The position numbers were made by a program, and so were the translations under genes. Source: Klebsormidium nitens (Eukaryota > Streptophyta > Klebsormidiophyceae > Klebsormidiales > Klebsormidiaceae). Taken from it: 64,000 nucleotides of DNA. This document shows positions 10,022 through 20,482 of this stretch, in pieces. The DNA lies in the NCBI GenBank assembly GCA_000708835.1, contig DF237085.1, forward strand, positions 1 through 64,000, in the 5' to 3' direction. A model generated the notes under the pieces. It was given only the letters and a program-made list of their open reading frames with translations, was not told the origin of the DNA and made no database searches. Numbering within the stretch: the stretch's first letter is position 1; every line of letters starts with the position of its first letter.

Positions 10022-10083
10022 CAGTCGAGTTTTGCATGGTATATAGTTCTAAAGATATAGAGTATAGTCGCAAAAATCGACTG
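10022..10083 (-). repeat. 62-bp palindrome family, copy P8
   Basis: The arms are CAGTCGAGTTTTGC and GCAAAAATCGACTG (CGA/TCG type), with the core in reverse orientation. Confidence 0.85.
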
Positions 10084-10259
10084 CTGTCCAAGCTGCTGCA
10101 CTGGGTCGCTTGCCAGTTCCGAGCCTGTTGCTCCATGGATGTCTGCGCCATCGCCTTCCTGCAAGCAAGGAGTGCAAGGCCACACGTTAGACTCACAAAT
10201 GATGGGATCTTGCAACAAGACTTTAATTGGCTTGCTGGGAGTCTCGGGTGGAGGGAGCG

Positions 10260-10310
10260 ATAGCGTTTTGTCAGGGGTTAAGTTCGCCCCGCCCCCAAGC
10301 GAATCGCCAT
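10260..10310. repeat. GC-rich hairpin family, copy H3
   Basis: This is a weaker copy of the hairpin at 3221-3267. The 5' arm ATAGCGTTTTGTCAGGGG and the 3' arm CCCCCAAGCGAATCGCCAT retain partial pairing. Confidence 0.6.
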
Positions 10311-10468
10311 GAAAGCTAGCGCATCCACGAGCATGACTTGGAGCTCACCGAAGGCTGTGGATGGCCGCCAGCTGGAGTCACAGAGGTGCCCCCCCCGGGG
10401 GGCCCCTCTCGGAGCGGCAGAATGCTGGAGGGCGGCGCAACCTCGGAGGTGAGGGGTTCCAAAAAAAT

Positions 10469-10530
10469 CAGTCAATATTTGCGACTAGACTCTATATCTT
10501 TAGTACTAATATCCTGACAAATTTTGACTG
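10469..10530 (+). repeat. 62-bp palindrome family, copy P9
   Basis: The arms are CAGTCAATATTTGC and ACAAATTTTGACTG, with the core in forward orientation (CTCTATATCTTTAGTACTAA). Confidence 0.85.
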
Positions 10531-10827
10531 CGTGAGTCTTTGGCAGGAGGAGAGATGGAACAGAACCGCGCGCTAGCTCGCGAATCCTGTCTGGAGGCTC
10601 CAAAGGCATCCCACACAACTCGCAAACAACAGCTGTCAGCCCTTCGGAAGGGTGTATTGACCAGTCGAGTGTGCTTGCCTTGCAGCATGCCTAAGATTCA
10701 CTAGCTCACCAAAGGCTGTGGATGGCCGCCAGCTGGAGTCTCGGAGGTGCCCGCCCAGGGGGGGCTCTCTCGGAGCGGCAGAAGGCCAGAACACGGCGCG
10801 ACCTGGAGGCACGGGGTCCCAAAGAAT

Positions 10828-10890
10828 CAGTCAAAACTTGCAAGTAATCTCTATAGTCTTTAAAACAATATACCTGACAAATTTTGACTG
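10828..10890 (+). repeat. 62-bp palindrome family, copy P10
   Basis: The arms are CAGTCAAAACTTGC and ACAAATTTTGACTG. The length is 63 bp. The core is in forward orientation. Confidence 0.85.
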
Positions 10891-11860
10891 CGTGAGTCTT
10901 TGGCAGGAGGAGGGAGGAGCAGGACCACGCGCTAGCTCGCAAATCCTGGCTGGAGCCTAGGCTCAGACGAAACTCAAAATGCATTCCGCACAACTCGCAA
11001 ACAAAAGCTGCCAATCCTTCGAAAGGACCGTGCATCGATCATCAATGGATGGTTGAAAGGCAACGCCGGATCCGAGAGAAAGCTCACCGGCGACAGCATC
11101 CGACCGCCGTCGGACGAGTCCAGACTGCCTTCGGATGAGCCCTCTGAGAGCGATGCGCTGTTGCAGCATGATGGAGGAGTGACCGCAGACATGGCCTGGA
11201 AGGATACATAAATTAGTTGAGCCTAGCTTTGCTATTATGAGCACCAAATCCCAGAGTAGAGCTGAGAAACATGAGCATGACTGGAGCTGACCTTGTGATG
11301 GAGCTGATGCCAGTCAGAAACCCTAGGTTGGCGACGGAGCTGACCCGCGAGCTCAGTTGAAGGTCACCTGGTAGCTGGCATGGGCGCTCGTTTCTTCCAC
11401 AGCATCATGGTGAGCCTCTCCGGTTTGAATTCCTGATATGCGCATACTTCTCTGGAACTCTGCAAATTGTTCCGCCGAGTGCAATCCATGGAGCGGTCGT
11501 GCTGCCATGCTTGCGGCAATGAGCGTTGAGATGCAAAGCTATGAGGCGGGCCGCATGCTGTACCTGCGATGATGCTTTTGTTGCGCCCCTGAGCGCTGGT
11601 CGGCAACAAAGTTTGAAGAAAGAGGCAGGGAAGTGCTGATTCAAAGGCTCTTTCCCCACCAATAGGAGCCCAATGGAAGCTTCTGGAACATGTCGGCGGC
11701 CCGCGGAGCGTGCTTGAAGTCAGCTTCGGCGCCCCGCCGGGAAGGAAACCGCAACCGCTTTTAAAAGACCGTCGACGCATAATCTAACGGTCGGGAATCG
11801 ACGTGTTTGAGCGTTGCGACAGTGCGGTCGTAGTGTGTACTGCTGCATGTACTAACAGCG

Positions 11861-11935
11861 TAGTTTTTGACGCTCACCCGTAGTTTTTGACGCTCGCCCG
11901 TAGTTTTTGACGGTCTGAGATAGATTTTGACGTAT
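11861..11935. repeat. 20-bp tandem repeat, about 3.5 units
   Basis: The unit TAGTTTTTGACGCTCRCCCG starts at 11861 and 11881. A diverged unit starts at 11901 and a partial one (TAGATTTTGACG) at 11921. Confidence 0.85.
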
Positions 11936-11959
11936 TCCAAGTATGATTCGGTATCTGAC

Positions 11960-12140
11960 ACAAGTAAAAGCTAGACCGGCCGGGGGGGGGGGGGGGCAAA
12001 ATCTGCGAGAAAACAATGCGCGTTTTTACCAGAGCGGGCCGTACGCACCGCAGTCGATTTTTGTCAACTATATAATCCTTAAGATATAGTGATTACTTGC
12101 AAAAATGGACTGAAATTTTCGGGACCGTCCGCTGAAGCGC
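11960..12140. repeat. Inverted duplicated module around palindrome P11, copy 2
   Basis: This is the reverse complement of the 5590-5790 module: GGCCGG segment, 'caaaatctgcgagaaaacaa', palindrome, then 'tttcgggaccgtccgctg'. It contains a run of 15 G at 11982-11996, where copy 1 has only 'ccccccgg'. Confidence 0.75.
12051..12112 (-). repeat. 62-bp palindrome family, copy P11
   Basis: The left arm is CAGTCGATTTTTG and the right arm GCAAAAATGGACTG. This is the only copy in which the variable arm triplet is not fully complementary. The core is in reverse orientation. Confidence 0.85.
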
Positions 12141-13141
12141 AAACGGCACATTGTCCGGCGGCAGTTTGAGCTTACAATTGAGTGCGGGGGGTAGCTGATC
12201 CCGTCACCCGGCAGCGTACCCAAAAAGGCCGGGGTCCGATCGTACGGAGCCCCAGCCACGTGGTTCGGCGCGCCCGGTTCGAGTTTGGTTAGAATTGAAG
12301 GTTGCGCCAACTGGATTCGGTAGGCTGTGGGCGAATGCGCGGCCGCCCTATCAGTCGCGCGGCCGCCCGGGCAGGCTGAGTCTTGAAAACTTTGTTGAGG
12401 CTGAGGTCCAGGTCCGTGAGGAGATCGTGGAAAAGGCGCAGGAAGCAGCATCTTCTGGTGATGTCAACAGCAGTTGGTGTCTGATTAGATTGTTCAGCAT
12501 CTTATGATGTACTGGTCCTGAGACTGGCAGGTTTTTGATCCTTTCAACTCTTAGGTCAAGAGGGCCTTTCATCCTTTGCAAGCCAGCTTGCCTTGAGGAG
12601 CGCATGACAAACCGGTGTGGTGGGTGCTTCAATGAGACCAATCTTCTATTCTGTACTGCCGCGGAATTTTGAATCCTCAGATTGAGGAGTGGTGTATGTA
12701 TCACAGTAGACTGTTGTTCTGAAACTTTTTTACATGAATAAAGCGAGGGGCAAAATCCATAATGTGATCAACCAAGTGTCATCATGTAACTATGCCACCC
12801 TTTCTTCGCTTAATCTGTACTACGAGTGGTGCTCAAGTTGAATCCTACTGGCAGCCAAACTCAGAACCTTTGAAAAGACAATGTTTGATTTCACTTACCT
12901 GTTAAGAACAATCTTCTGAGTCCTCTCTGAATCAAGTTTTACAAGTGTCAACCTCTTCATCAAAGCATGCAAAGTTTAAGAGCCAGCCTTTTTCTTCAAA
13001 GGCTCCTTTGTGACATTCAATCACAATCCCTGTACTCTGCAGCTGATACCATTCTCCTCATCTTTTTGCAGGTCACAAGGACACAAACTTCATTCGGATC
13101 TAAGGAGACAGGGAAGGAGGGCACCGCGCACTAGTTGAATC
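12141..13141. other. No gene recognised; QPT upstream region
   Basis: I see no supported gene here. The last few hundred bases precede the QPT start codon and presumably contain its promoter and 5' UTR, but no clear TATA box is visible. Confidence 0.45.
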
Positions 13142-16100
13142 ATGTCCAGCGCTCTGCACTGCTGTGGGTGTGGTGCTGTCAGCAGCTCCGTCTTCATCGA
13201 CTCTCACCAGAACTCAAGGTCCAAATTGCAAAATACTCAGAAGGCAATACTAGTGCCCCTGAGATTGCCAGAGGGCCTTTGGAGACAAGCGGGGGGTGGT
13301 AGACACGCCAGCGCAGCGATGGCGAGGGCAGCTGTAGCAGTGGACGAATCACTAAGGTGAGTTCTAAAGGTCCCAGCTCTCTGTGTATGAAACAACCAGA
13401 TATTGTTACTTTTGCAGGGAAAGACTCTAAGGTGTGTCCTGCTGGAAACAACAGAGAAGCTTGACGACCTATGACTTCCATACCGAAGGGTTGCGCTAAA
13501 GTCTTGCTATGCTCTGCGTTTGCAGTCGTGCCCGTGCCCCAGTCCCCGCACCTGCGCACCCCTCGTATGAGCTGTCCACAATTATTCAGCTGGCCCTGAA
13601 GGAAGATGCAGGGGATCGAGGTGGGGCCCGTTTACACTTCTGCTTCTCCACTTGCATCTTACTTGTGGAAGCCCTTAAGCAACCTTTTACTTATACTGAC
13701 AGTTGAACGGTGCTGGTTGTGTGGTTGCCCCTAAGAGATTGGAGGCTTTGGAGGACCTGTTCAGAAAGCTCTGATCAAGGCTGTCAGAATCATTGTTTGG
13801 TAAGCCAACTGGGGTCACTCTCGAATAGTGATTCCATAGCCGCTGACTACCACTTTTTGGTTCCGCTCAGGGGATGTCACTTGCTTGGCCACCATCCCTC
13901 CTGTCACTCAGGCTGAGGCGCAGTTCCTGGCGAAAGCAGACGGGGTCCTGGCGGGAGTCGCTGTTGCAGACGCTGTGTTCCGGGAAGTGGATCCGACTTT
14001 GAAGGTATGCATAGGTGCAGCTGACTCTTTTAGAGAACCATCACAAATGAGGATAGCCACTTAGCAGGAGTCATTTACGACTGATCAATATGTAAAGGTA
14101 TCATCTGCACGTCGGACGTCAGGTGATTGTATCTTGGTCGGCAAATTGTTGCGTGCGAGGCCCTTTTTTTCGCATGGGGATCTTTTTCTTCTTTTATCGA
14201 ATCCAGATTTGTCATCCGTGGTTTTAAGGTACGTATCGACCGTGGGAGTCTAAGAGCGGGAAAATTGTAGACTCGGATCAACAGTCATAAGAGCCTGCAA
14301 CTCTGAATGCTCGAAGCCAATCAAGGCGTTTAGTGCATGAGGACGAGCAACCCTGACCGTAGAAGTGTTGCTGTAATACTTTCCGTTTGGTTTTCATTGT
14401 TTCAACCCGTGCACCTATTGCAGGTGACACGTGGCACTCTTCAGAAGTGACTTGCTTGGAGTGGTTCTTGGTCTGCTTACTCTCTAGCGCATATCGCAAA
14501 ATTCTTTCAGAAAGCAGCATCCTCTTTGAGAAGCTGCTGAAGGCTTGAAAAGCAACGCTTCTCTGAAACATGAGCAACTCGACACTCTCTCTTTCAGGTC
14601 GAGTGGTCAGCAGAGGACGGGGACCTGATTGCAAAAGGTCAACATTTTGGAACGGTCCGAGGTAAGGACGATTGCACCAAGTTGGGCCTGCCTAGTAACT
14701 GGAATCTAGCAGGCTCTGAGTAATGGAGCTCCAAAGTCGTGCATGTTCAGCGGACTATTTTGTTTGCAACTCTTGACTGGAGCGATACTCACAGGCGTTT
14801 CTTTGTGAGACACCAAAAAATGCTTTACACGATGACGAAAGGCCAGTGTTCGCATGGAGCGGACTCCGAAACTCGCCGACTGGGTCTGCGTGCTCTGTGT
14901 TTGCAGGGAACGCCCGCAGTATACTGACCGCCGAGCGCATCGCCCTCAACTTCATGCAACGAATGAGCGGGATCGCCACTGCCACACGGGTCAGTCTTAC
15001 TCCCCAGTCCTCTCTAAGATTCCAATCAGTCCTTGTCCTACATAAAGCAGCGCAGGCTGGAATGCAGGCTTATGGTGGTCGCTCCAATCGCCGGATTGTG
15101 GTTCGCAGGTGCATTTCGGTCGGTTGTCAGAAACGGCGAGTCTTTGGAAACATGCTCAAGAACATCCCGCATTTTTGCCCATTTTCGCATCGTTACTCAT
15201 GCGGTGCTCTTACAAAAGCCGCGGCTGGTTGGAGTTCATCTTTTGGCCTTCGCCTACTGCAGAAGATGGCTGAGGCCGCGAAACCCGCCCGCATATTGGA
15301 GACGAGAAAGACCGCTCCTGGACTGCGGCTGATCGACAAGTGGGCGGTGAGTCTTCTTTGTTGTCGGAAACGGACGTGTTTCACTTGATTACCGCCATTC
15401 TAGTCCCCGACTGGTGCAGTCCTTCGCAAAGGCATCCTTTCCAGCCCGGTCCGAAGTTCCTTTGGACGCTAAGGCATCCTTTCCTCGGTTGCATTTGCAC
15501 CGGCGTTGGGGTTTCGCTGAACTCCTTGCTTGACCCCGGTTTCTTGAGATTTCGGGTACTCATCCATGTTCAGTTCTGAGTACTCGTCTATATTCATTCC
15601 TGGGCCATCGGTTCAGAAACGTTCCGTGCTTGTCTTTCTTCGTCGGTCGTACTGCAGACACCCTCTTGTTTGATTCCCCTCTTGTCTATTTCTCCCAGTG
15701 ACTACCTATAGCAGCAACGCGTCGTATCAGACTGCTGACCGCCCTTTTCCCGTTCAGGTTCTGATCGGCGGGGGCGAGAACCACCGGATGGGCCTCTTCG
15801 ACATGGTGATGATCAAAGACAACCACATCGCGGCGGCCGGCGGAATCGAGGGGGCGGTAGAAGGCGCCCGGGAATACCTGCGGGAAAACAATCTAGACAT
15901 GGGAGTGGAGGTGAGCAGCCCGTGCGAATCCGTTGTGCTGTACTGAGGCCCGTGATGTTTCTTTGTGATCGGTTTTGAATTGCAAAAGATGAGTGTTGCA
16001 CCGTTCGTGGGGGGGAGAATCCTAGGTGTACCAGAAATAGAATGGATTGTACACCTTCAGAATCCTGGAAGCGGTGAAAGACAGCAGTCTCCTGCGTGAA

Positions 16101-17157
16101 AGTTTTTAGTTTTTGAATCATTCACAACAAACGAAACCACTGAAAAGTCTCGGAACGTCGTTATCCGCCGCAGGTGGAGACTCGCACTTTGGCGGAAGTG
16201 GAGGCGGTGCTCGGCTGCCTGGGCGAGGGCCGGGGGCGCGTGACTCGCGTCATGCTGGACAACATGGTGACGGTATCACCGGACGGTGGTGTAGATACGG
16301 ACATGCTGCGGACGGCCGTCAAGCTGATTGACGGCCGGTGCGAAACTGAGGTGAGGCGGAAAGGAGGTTCAAGCGTTGGTTGCGTCTTGGGTTGTAAGAA
16401 TTGGCCGTCGATTTTTCTGCTCATCAAGACGCTTTCGACAGGAGTCCGTTCGACTAGGCGAACGTTTGATAAGACACAACCTGCATTTCGCGCCAGAGAG
16501 CCTCAGTGAGTCACTCTACAGAGCGGCGGCCATGTCTGTCTTCAGGTTTCTGGTATAGCACACGCTTCTCCTTTCTAGCTTTCTGCCTGCTTGGAGCCAC
16601 GAACCTTTCAGCCTCCCTTACTGGCCGTCGAGGCTTTGAGAAGCGTCTCCTTGAGCCAGTCGTTTTGTGCGTGGTTGGAGTCTGAGCATTGCTCGTCTTC
16701 TCACATTGACCAGGCGTCTGGCAACGTCACTTTGGCGACCGTGAATGCGATCGGAGCGACGGGCGTGACTTTCATCTCGAGGTAAAGACTGCACCGACGC
16801 TTGACGCATTCTGCTGGTTTCGTCTTGCCAGCGGACTCGTTGACGCAACTTGCATAGCTGGCCACTTGCTCACGTGATTGATTGACTGTGATGGCAGCGC
16901 TTGAGTGATGATCTGGACATACGCGTCAGAGCCTCAATGATCGATAAATTTTGTCTCGTCGCCCTTTCGTGCGCGCTTTGATTCCTTTCTTGGAGTAGAC
17001 AAAGCAAGGGCCACGACGGGATCACGCGCTGACCTTCGTCTTCTTTGGGTCTCATTGCAGTGGTGCTTTGACACACAGCGTGACTGCTCTGGACATCAGC
17101 CTGAACATAGATACAGAGCTGGCTCTTGAAGTAGGAAGGCGGACAAACACAGCGTGA
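13142..17157 (+). CDS. QPT: Nicotinate-nucleotide pyrophosphorylase (quinolinate phosphoribosyltransferase)
   Basis: This enzyme converts quinolinate and PRPP to nicotinate mononucleotide, CO2 and PPi in de novo NAD synthesis; in plants it is plastidial. Ten exons join in phase to 389 residues: 13142-13356, 13526-13620, 13871-14004, 14598-14661, 14907-14989, 15263-15346, 15758-15910, 16174-16350, 16714-16781 and 17061-17157 (TGA). Family signatures are all present: [97 protein letters not shown]. About 70 N-terminal residues precede the catalytic core; they are rich in Ser, Ala and Arg, like a plastid transit peptide. The length fits plant orthologues. No missing catalytic residue or frame break is seen. 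The 3' end is partly duplicated at 19556-19893. Confidence 0.97.
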
Positions 17158-18176
17158 ATGCTTCAACCTTCTGTTGCGTCCTGTCACGATTGCTCGCATT
17201 AGCAGTTCCAGCATCTGATGCAATTTGTTTCGCATCATGACATGCTGTGCACTTTAGACGTACCTTGACGCCGCTCTTGCCGCGCTTTGTTTCTTGTCGA
17301 AAGTGCCGCCTCGATCCCCAATTCATTGCAATCTGCTTCTCTTGTAATTCTGCAGTCGCACTGCACAATCTCAATCGTCATCGCATGCAGTATGAAGGTT
17401 CTGACTGTGAACGCTATACCTCAATAGCAGTCGGCGACTAATAAAGTGCTGTCAGTGCCAATCAAGTGTCTGGCGACCATATCCAAACGCTGATCGGAAC
17501 TTTACCGGCACATGATGCAACTTTTTGAGATTTACACGATCATTTTCAATCTAGTTACAACTATAAAGGTCGTGCATTGGACTAAACCCAACGTATGAGT
17601 ACGCGATCAAATCATCATTCTTCTGCACAAGGTGTACTTATAAAGTCAAATAGAACGGTCACATTTTGCACATGGTCATGCGGACGCTTATAATCCAGGT
17701 GCTGCCAAGACGTACCAACATGCGCAAGGCTCCGCAGATATATGGAATTGATGCATGAAGGTGCACTGATGGATATTTGCGCGTGCATGAATATGTGGCT
17801 TACATCAAGTTTTGAACAGCTGCGCGCTAAGCCGCGCTATTCCGAGGGGCTGTTGACACGTACTCAGAATGTTTGTTGGGTACAACAAGTGGCCTGTAAA
17901 AATACACGACGGTTGCATATGTTTGACATGAAGCCTACGAAGCTCTGAACTTCAAAAGCACAGATACTTGCGATGATGCCTTTAGGAGCCTCATAGTAAT
18001 CATTGTGATCTAGATGGTTCTCTGCAGAAGATTTCTTAGGCACCTCTTTGATTACATATGTCACCTTTCAGACGAGGGACTGTCGGTTTGTCACTTTACA
18101 CTACCTACTCTTCCCTTCTAAAAACGACTTTGATGACTCTTCCCTCCTTTAAACGGAGTTTGACGACTGTCGTTAA
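17158..18176. other. Intergenic; part of a tandemly duplicated unit
   Basis: I see no gene. The stretch from about 17920 to 18176 (for example 'gatgatgcctttaggagcctcatag') matches about 20262-20482 at the 3' end of the second F-box copy, so the duplication included this spacer. Confidence 0.6.
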
Positions 18177-19283
18177 TCAGACCCACATATCAACTATCGC
18201 TTCTTCTTGAAGAAGACTGAGGACCCTTCCAAGCTCGACATACGCATCGTCTTCAAGCAGATTCTTGTTTGGATCAAGGCGATAGAAACGCAGAACGAGC
18301 TCCCTGAAGAGCCCCCATGGCATCAGCCCAATCTCGACAGCAAAATCGTTGCAGGAATTAAACGTTGCTCGCTCAGTCGCGTTTTCTGTGGTCTGATGCC
18401 GCAAGTCTTCGTCCTTGTAGCACCGCAATCGCATGACTGCTTGACAGCTACGGGTGTCGCCCAATATCATCGCTTGCAGAAAGCTGCGGTCGTCCCTCAG
18501 CTCTTCTGGGACATCAACAACAGCTGACGCTTGCAGGCGGCGATACCATCTCCCGCCAACGGGGTGCACGAAGCCCCACTGAGTTGGCGCTTCGCACTCC
18601 AGCAAACGCAGTACCTTCCCGTCTTTCTTGCGGAAAAGCTTCCAAGAAAAGGACAGCAGGGATAGCTCTTCAAGATCGTCGTCGTGTATTTTAAACAATT
18701 CTCCGTTAGTTGGAGGAATCACTGAGATTTCTGATGTCCGATCCAGGAAGCGCAGCAGCTCATGACAAACGGTTCTGCCCACAGGCCCATGCAGCAGCTT
18801 GACTACTGCCTTGCAACCACGATTTTCCGAGTGGTTGAACTCCCAGTCTTCTTGGCAGCCTTGGAAGCTCCTGTCCAGCTCGCTGGCCTCAGCTGAACAA
18901 AACAGTCGGCCTTCCCCTTCCCAGTAAATGTCCATCAGCATGACGTAGCCGGAGAGATCTGAAACGTCATCTGAGCTTGAAGCTCCCTCCTCATTTCTGG
19001 ACGCTTTATCACAAGCACCTCGCCTCCCACTTAGTCTTCTGTAGAGCTGCTTGTAGGCAGAGCTTTTGTTCTCGCCTGAGCGCACCCCATAGAGCCTCTG
19101 AACAAGCTCCTTTGCTGGAGATGTCGTGATAGACGGGTTTAGGCGCTCGCACCATGTCTTCCAGAGCGTACTCTCGTCCACAGCTTGCCTCAGCGCCACC
19201 GATTGAAGAGCCAGGCTGCACGCTTCTTTGGCCGTGAGGAAGCCTAGCAGGTGATCAAAGAGAGGGGCGTCAAGCGTCTCCAT
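18177..19283 (-). CDS. F-box-like protein, copy 1
   Basis: This single-exon frame gives 368 residues from the ATG at 19283. The open frame continues upstream only from a GTG, and the duplicate at 21540 aligns from the same methionine. Residues 1-50 (METLDAPLFDHLLGFLTAKE ... LWKTWCERLNPS) have the F-box pattern of leucine-rich helix, alternating small and hydrophobic residues and a terminal LW. F-box proteins bind Skp1 and recruit substrates to SCF ubiquitin ligases. The following YKQLYRRLSGRR is also typical of F-box proteins. The C-terminal ~250 residues are a conserved but unrecognised domain (SGYVMLMDIYWEGEGRLFCS; LSFSWKLFRKKDGKVLRLLE; WGFVHPVGGRWYRRLQ), perhaps the substrate module. The frame is intact here, unlike copy 2. 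The F-box call is by pattern only. Confidence 0.65.
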   Translation of the reverse strand: METLDAPLFDHLLGFLTAKEACSLALQSVALRQAVDESTLWKTWCERLNPSITTSPAKELVQRLYGVRSGENKSSAYKQLYRRLSGRRGACDKASRNEEGASSSDDVSDLSGYVMLMDIYWEGEGRLFCSAEASELDRSFQGCQEDWEFNHSENRGCKAVVKLLHGPVGRTVCHELLRFLDRTSEISVIPPTNGELFKIHDDDLEELSLLSFSWKLFRKKDGKVLRLLECEAPTQWGFVHPVGGRWYRRLQASAVVDVPEELRDDRSFLQAMILGDTRSCQAVMRLRCYKDEDLRHQTTENATERATFNSCNDFAVEIGLMPWGLFRELVLRFYRLDPNKNLLEDDAYVELGRVLSLLQEEAIVDMWV

Positions 19284-19555
19284 CTGGTCTTGCTCAGACT
19301 CTGGAGCCTCTGAGCTGTGTGTTCGTTCATCTATATGCCTGACTGTATGCCTGACGCGACACTTCGAACGCGGCCGCGCGGGCGTCACAATGGACTCAAA
19401 ACCCTGCCCCCGCGGACGGCTGACGTAACAATCTCGGCAACTCACCACTTGCCACGTCAGACGGAGTCAAAACCTGTGTTTCAATAACACACTTACGTGC
19501 CCTTTTGCATCACGCTTTGACCTTAGAGTTTGCTGAGCTACTTCTGTTGAGAGTA

Positions 19556-19893
19556 AGATTGCTTCGTGCGCCAGAGAGCCTCAGTGAGGCACTCTACAAA
19601 GCGCTGGCCATCGCTGTCAGCGGTGCGCTGAAAGAGCAGATGCTTCCTGTTTTAGTTTACTTTCCAGGCTGCCTGCTTGGAACAAAAGATATCGTGGATC
19701 ATCTTTCAAATTCATCTGCCGTCCAGATTAAAACTATGCCGACATCAATCTCGGAGTGCCACGGAGTCGTTCTGTGTACGGATGGCAGTCGAAAATTCCC
19801 TTGCTTTCGACATCAATCTTGAGGCGTCTAGCAACGTCCAAAGGTCACGCTGGCGGCCGCGATTGGGGCAATGGGCGTCACCTTTTTCGAGGT
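19556..19893 (+). pseudogene. Decayed fragment of the QPT 3' region
   Basis: This stretch parallels 16486-16787. 'cgccagagagcctcagtgag' recurs from the QPT intron. Near 19825 a diverged copy of QPT exon 9 (GCGTCTAGCAACGTCCAAAG ... GTCACCTTTTTCGAG) ends at the same GTAAA donor position. Small indels destroy the frame and I find no copy of exon 10. It lies between the two F-box copies, as expected for a tandem duplication whose left end fell inside QPT. Confidence 0.75.
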
Positions 19894-20130
19894 AAACCAC
19901 TGAACGTGATTCCGGCTTTTGCATTTGCACGCGGGTTTTAATGATGCATGCCATCAGAGACAAGCTCGAAGATCTTCAAACAGTATGTCTGCAAGGAATC
20001 CGTCTAGCATACCGCCGGTTGATCAGCGGCTGGCCTTGCACATACTAAAGGATGAGCATGAGTCTTCTGTGAGATTGCATTCAAGCAAGATATCAATGGC
20101 GCCGGGAGTTACGTGCGCCGCCATGAACAC

Positions 20131-20216
20131 GTGACTTACGATACGAAGAGCTTTCGAGCGATTACTGAACACGTGACTTCAATAAGAAGAGCTTTCGAGC
20201 GGTTACTTGCACGCAG
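20131..20216. repeat. Short tandem repeat, two units
   Basis: 'gaacacgtgactt...' followed by 'aagagctttcgagcg' occurs twice in succession, about 43 bp apart. Confidence 0.7.
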
Positions 20217-20482
20217 AAAGATTGCGGGGTATAATATGAAGCGAGTACGTGAAACTGTTGGTTGAGGCCTATGAAGCTTTGCACTTGAATTTCTTAAGCA
20301 GCTAACTGTCATGATACCTGTAGGAGGCTCATGGTAACGTAGTCCAGATGGTTGCTCGCAGGAGGTTTCACAGGCACCTCATTCTTACAGTACAATGCGT
20401 ATGTCACCTTCCATGTGGAGTGTCAGTTTGTCGCTGCACTATTATTTTGCCTTCCTCGAAACACCGTTCTTGAAAACTCTGA

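Larger units (their letters stand above)
10130..11716. repeat. 1.55-kb duplicated block, copy 2
   Basis: This matches 3110-4662 in order and orientation. Its palindromes P9 and P10 carry CAA/TTG arms where copy 1 has AGA/TCT arms, so arm type changed in both members while the flanks stayed similar. The sub-unit 'gctcaccaaaggctgtggatg ... ctctcggagcggcag' occurs twice in succession here (about 10340 and 10706). Confidence 0.85.

Noticed and set aside
3303-10688. Recurring peptide EFCNLY/EFCMVY/DFCQLY in several frames
   Set aside because: These are translations of the 62-bp palindrome. The length is not a multiple of three and the surrounding frames are unrelated, so it is not a protein family.
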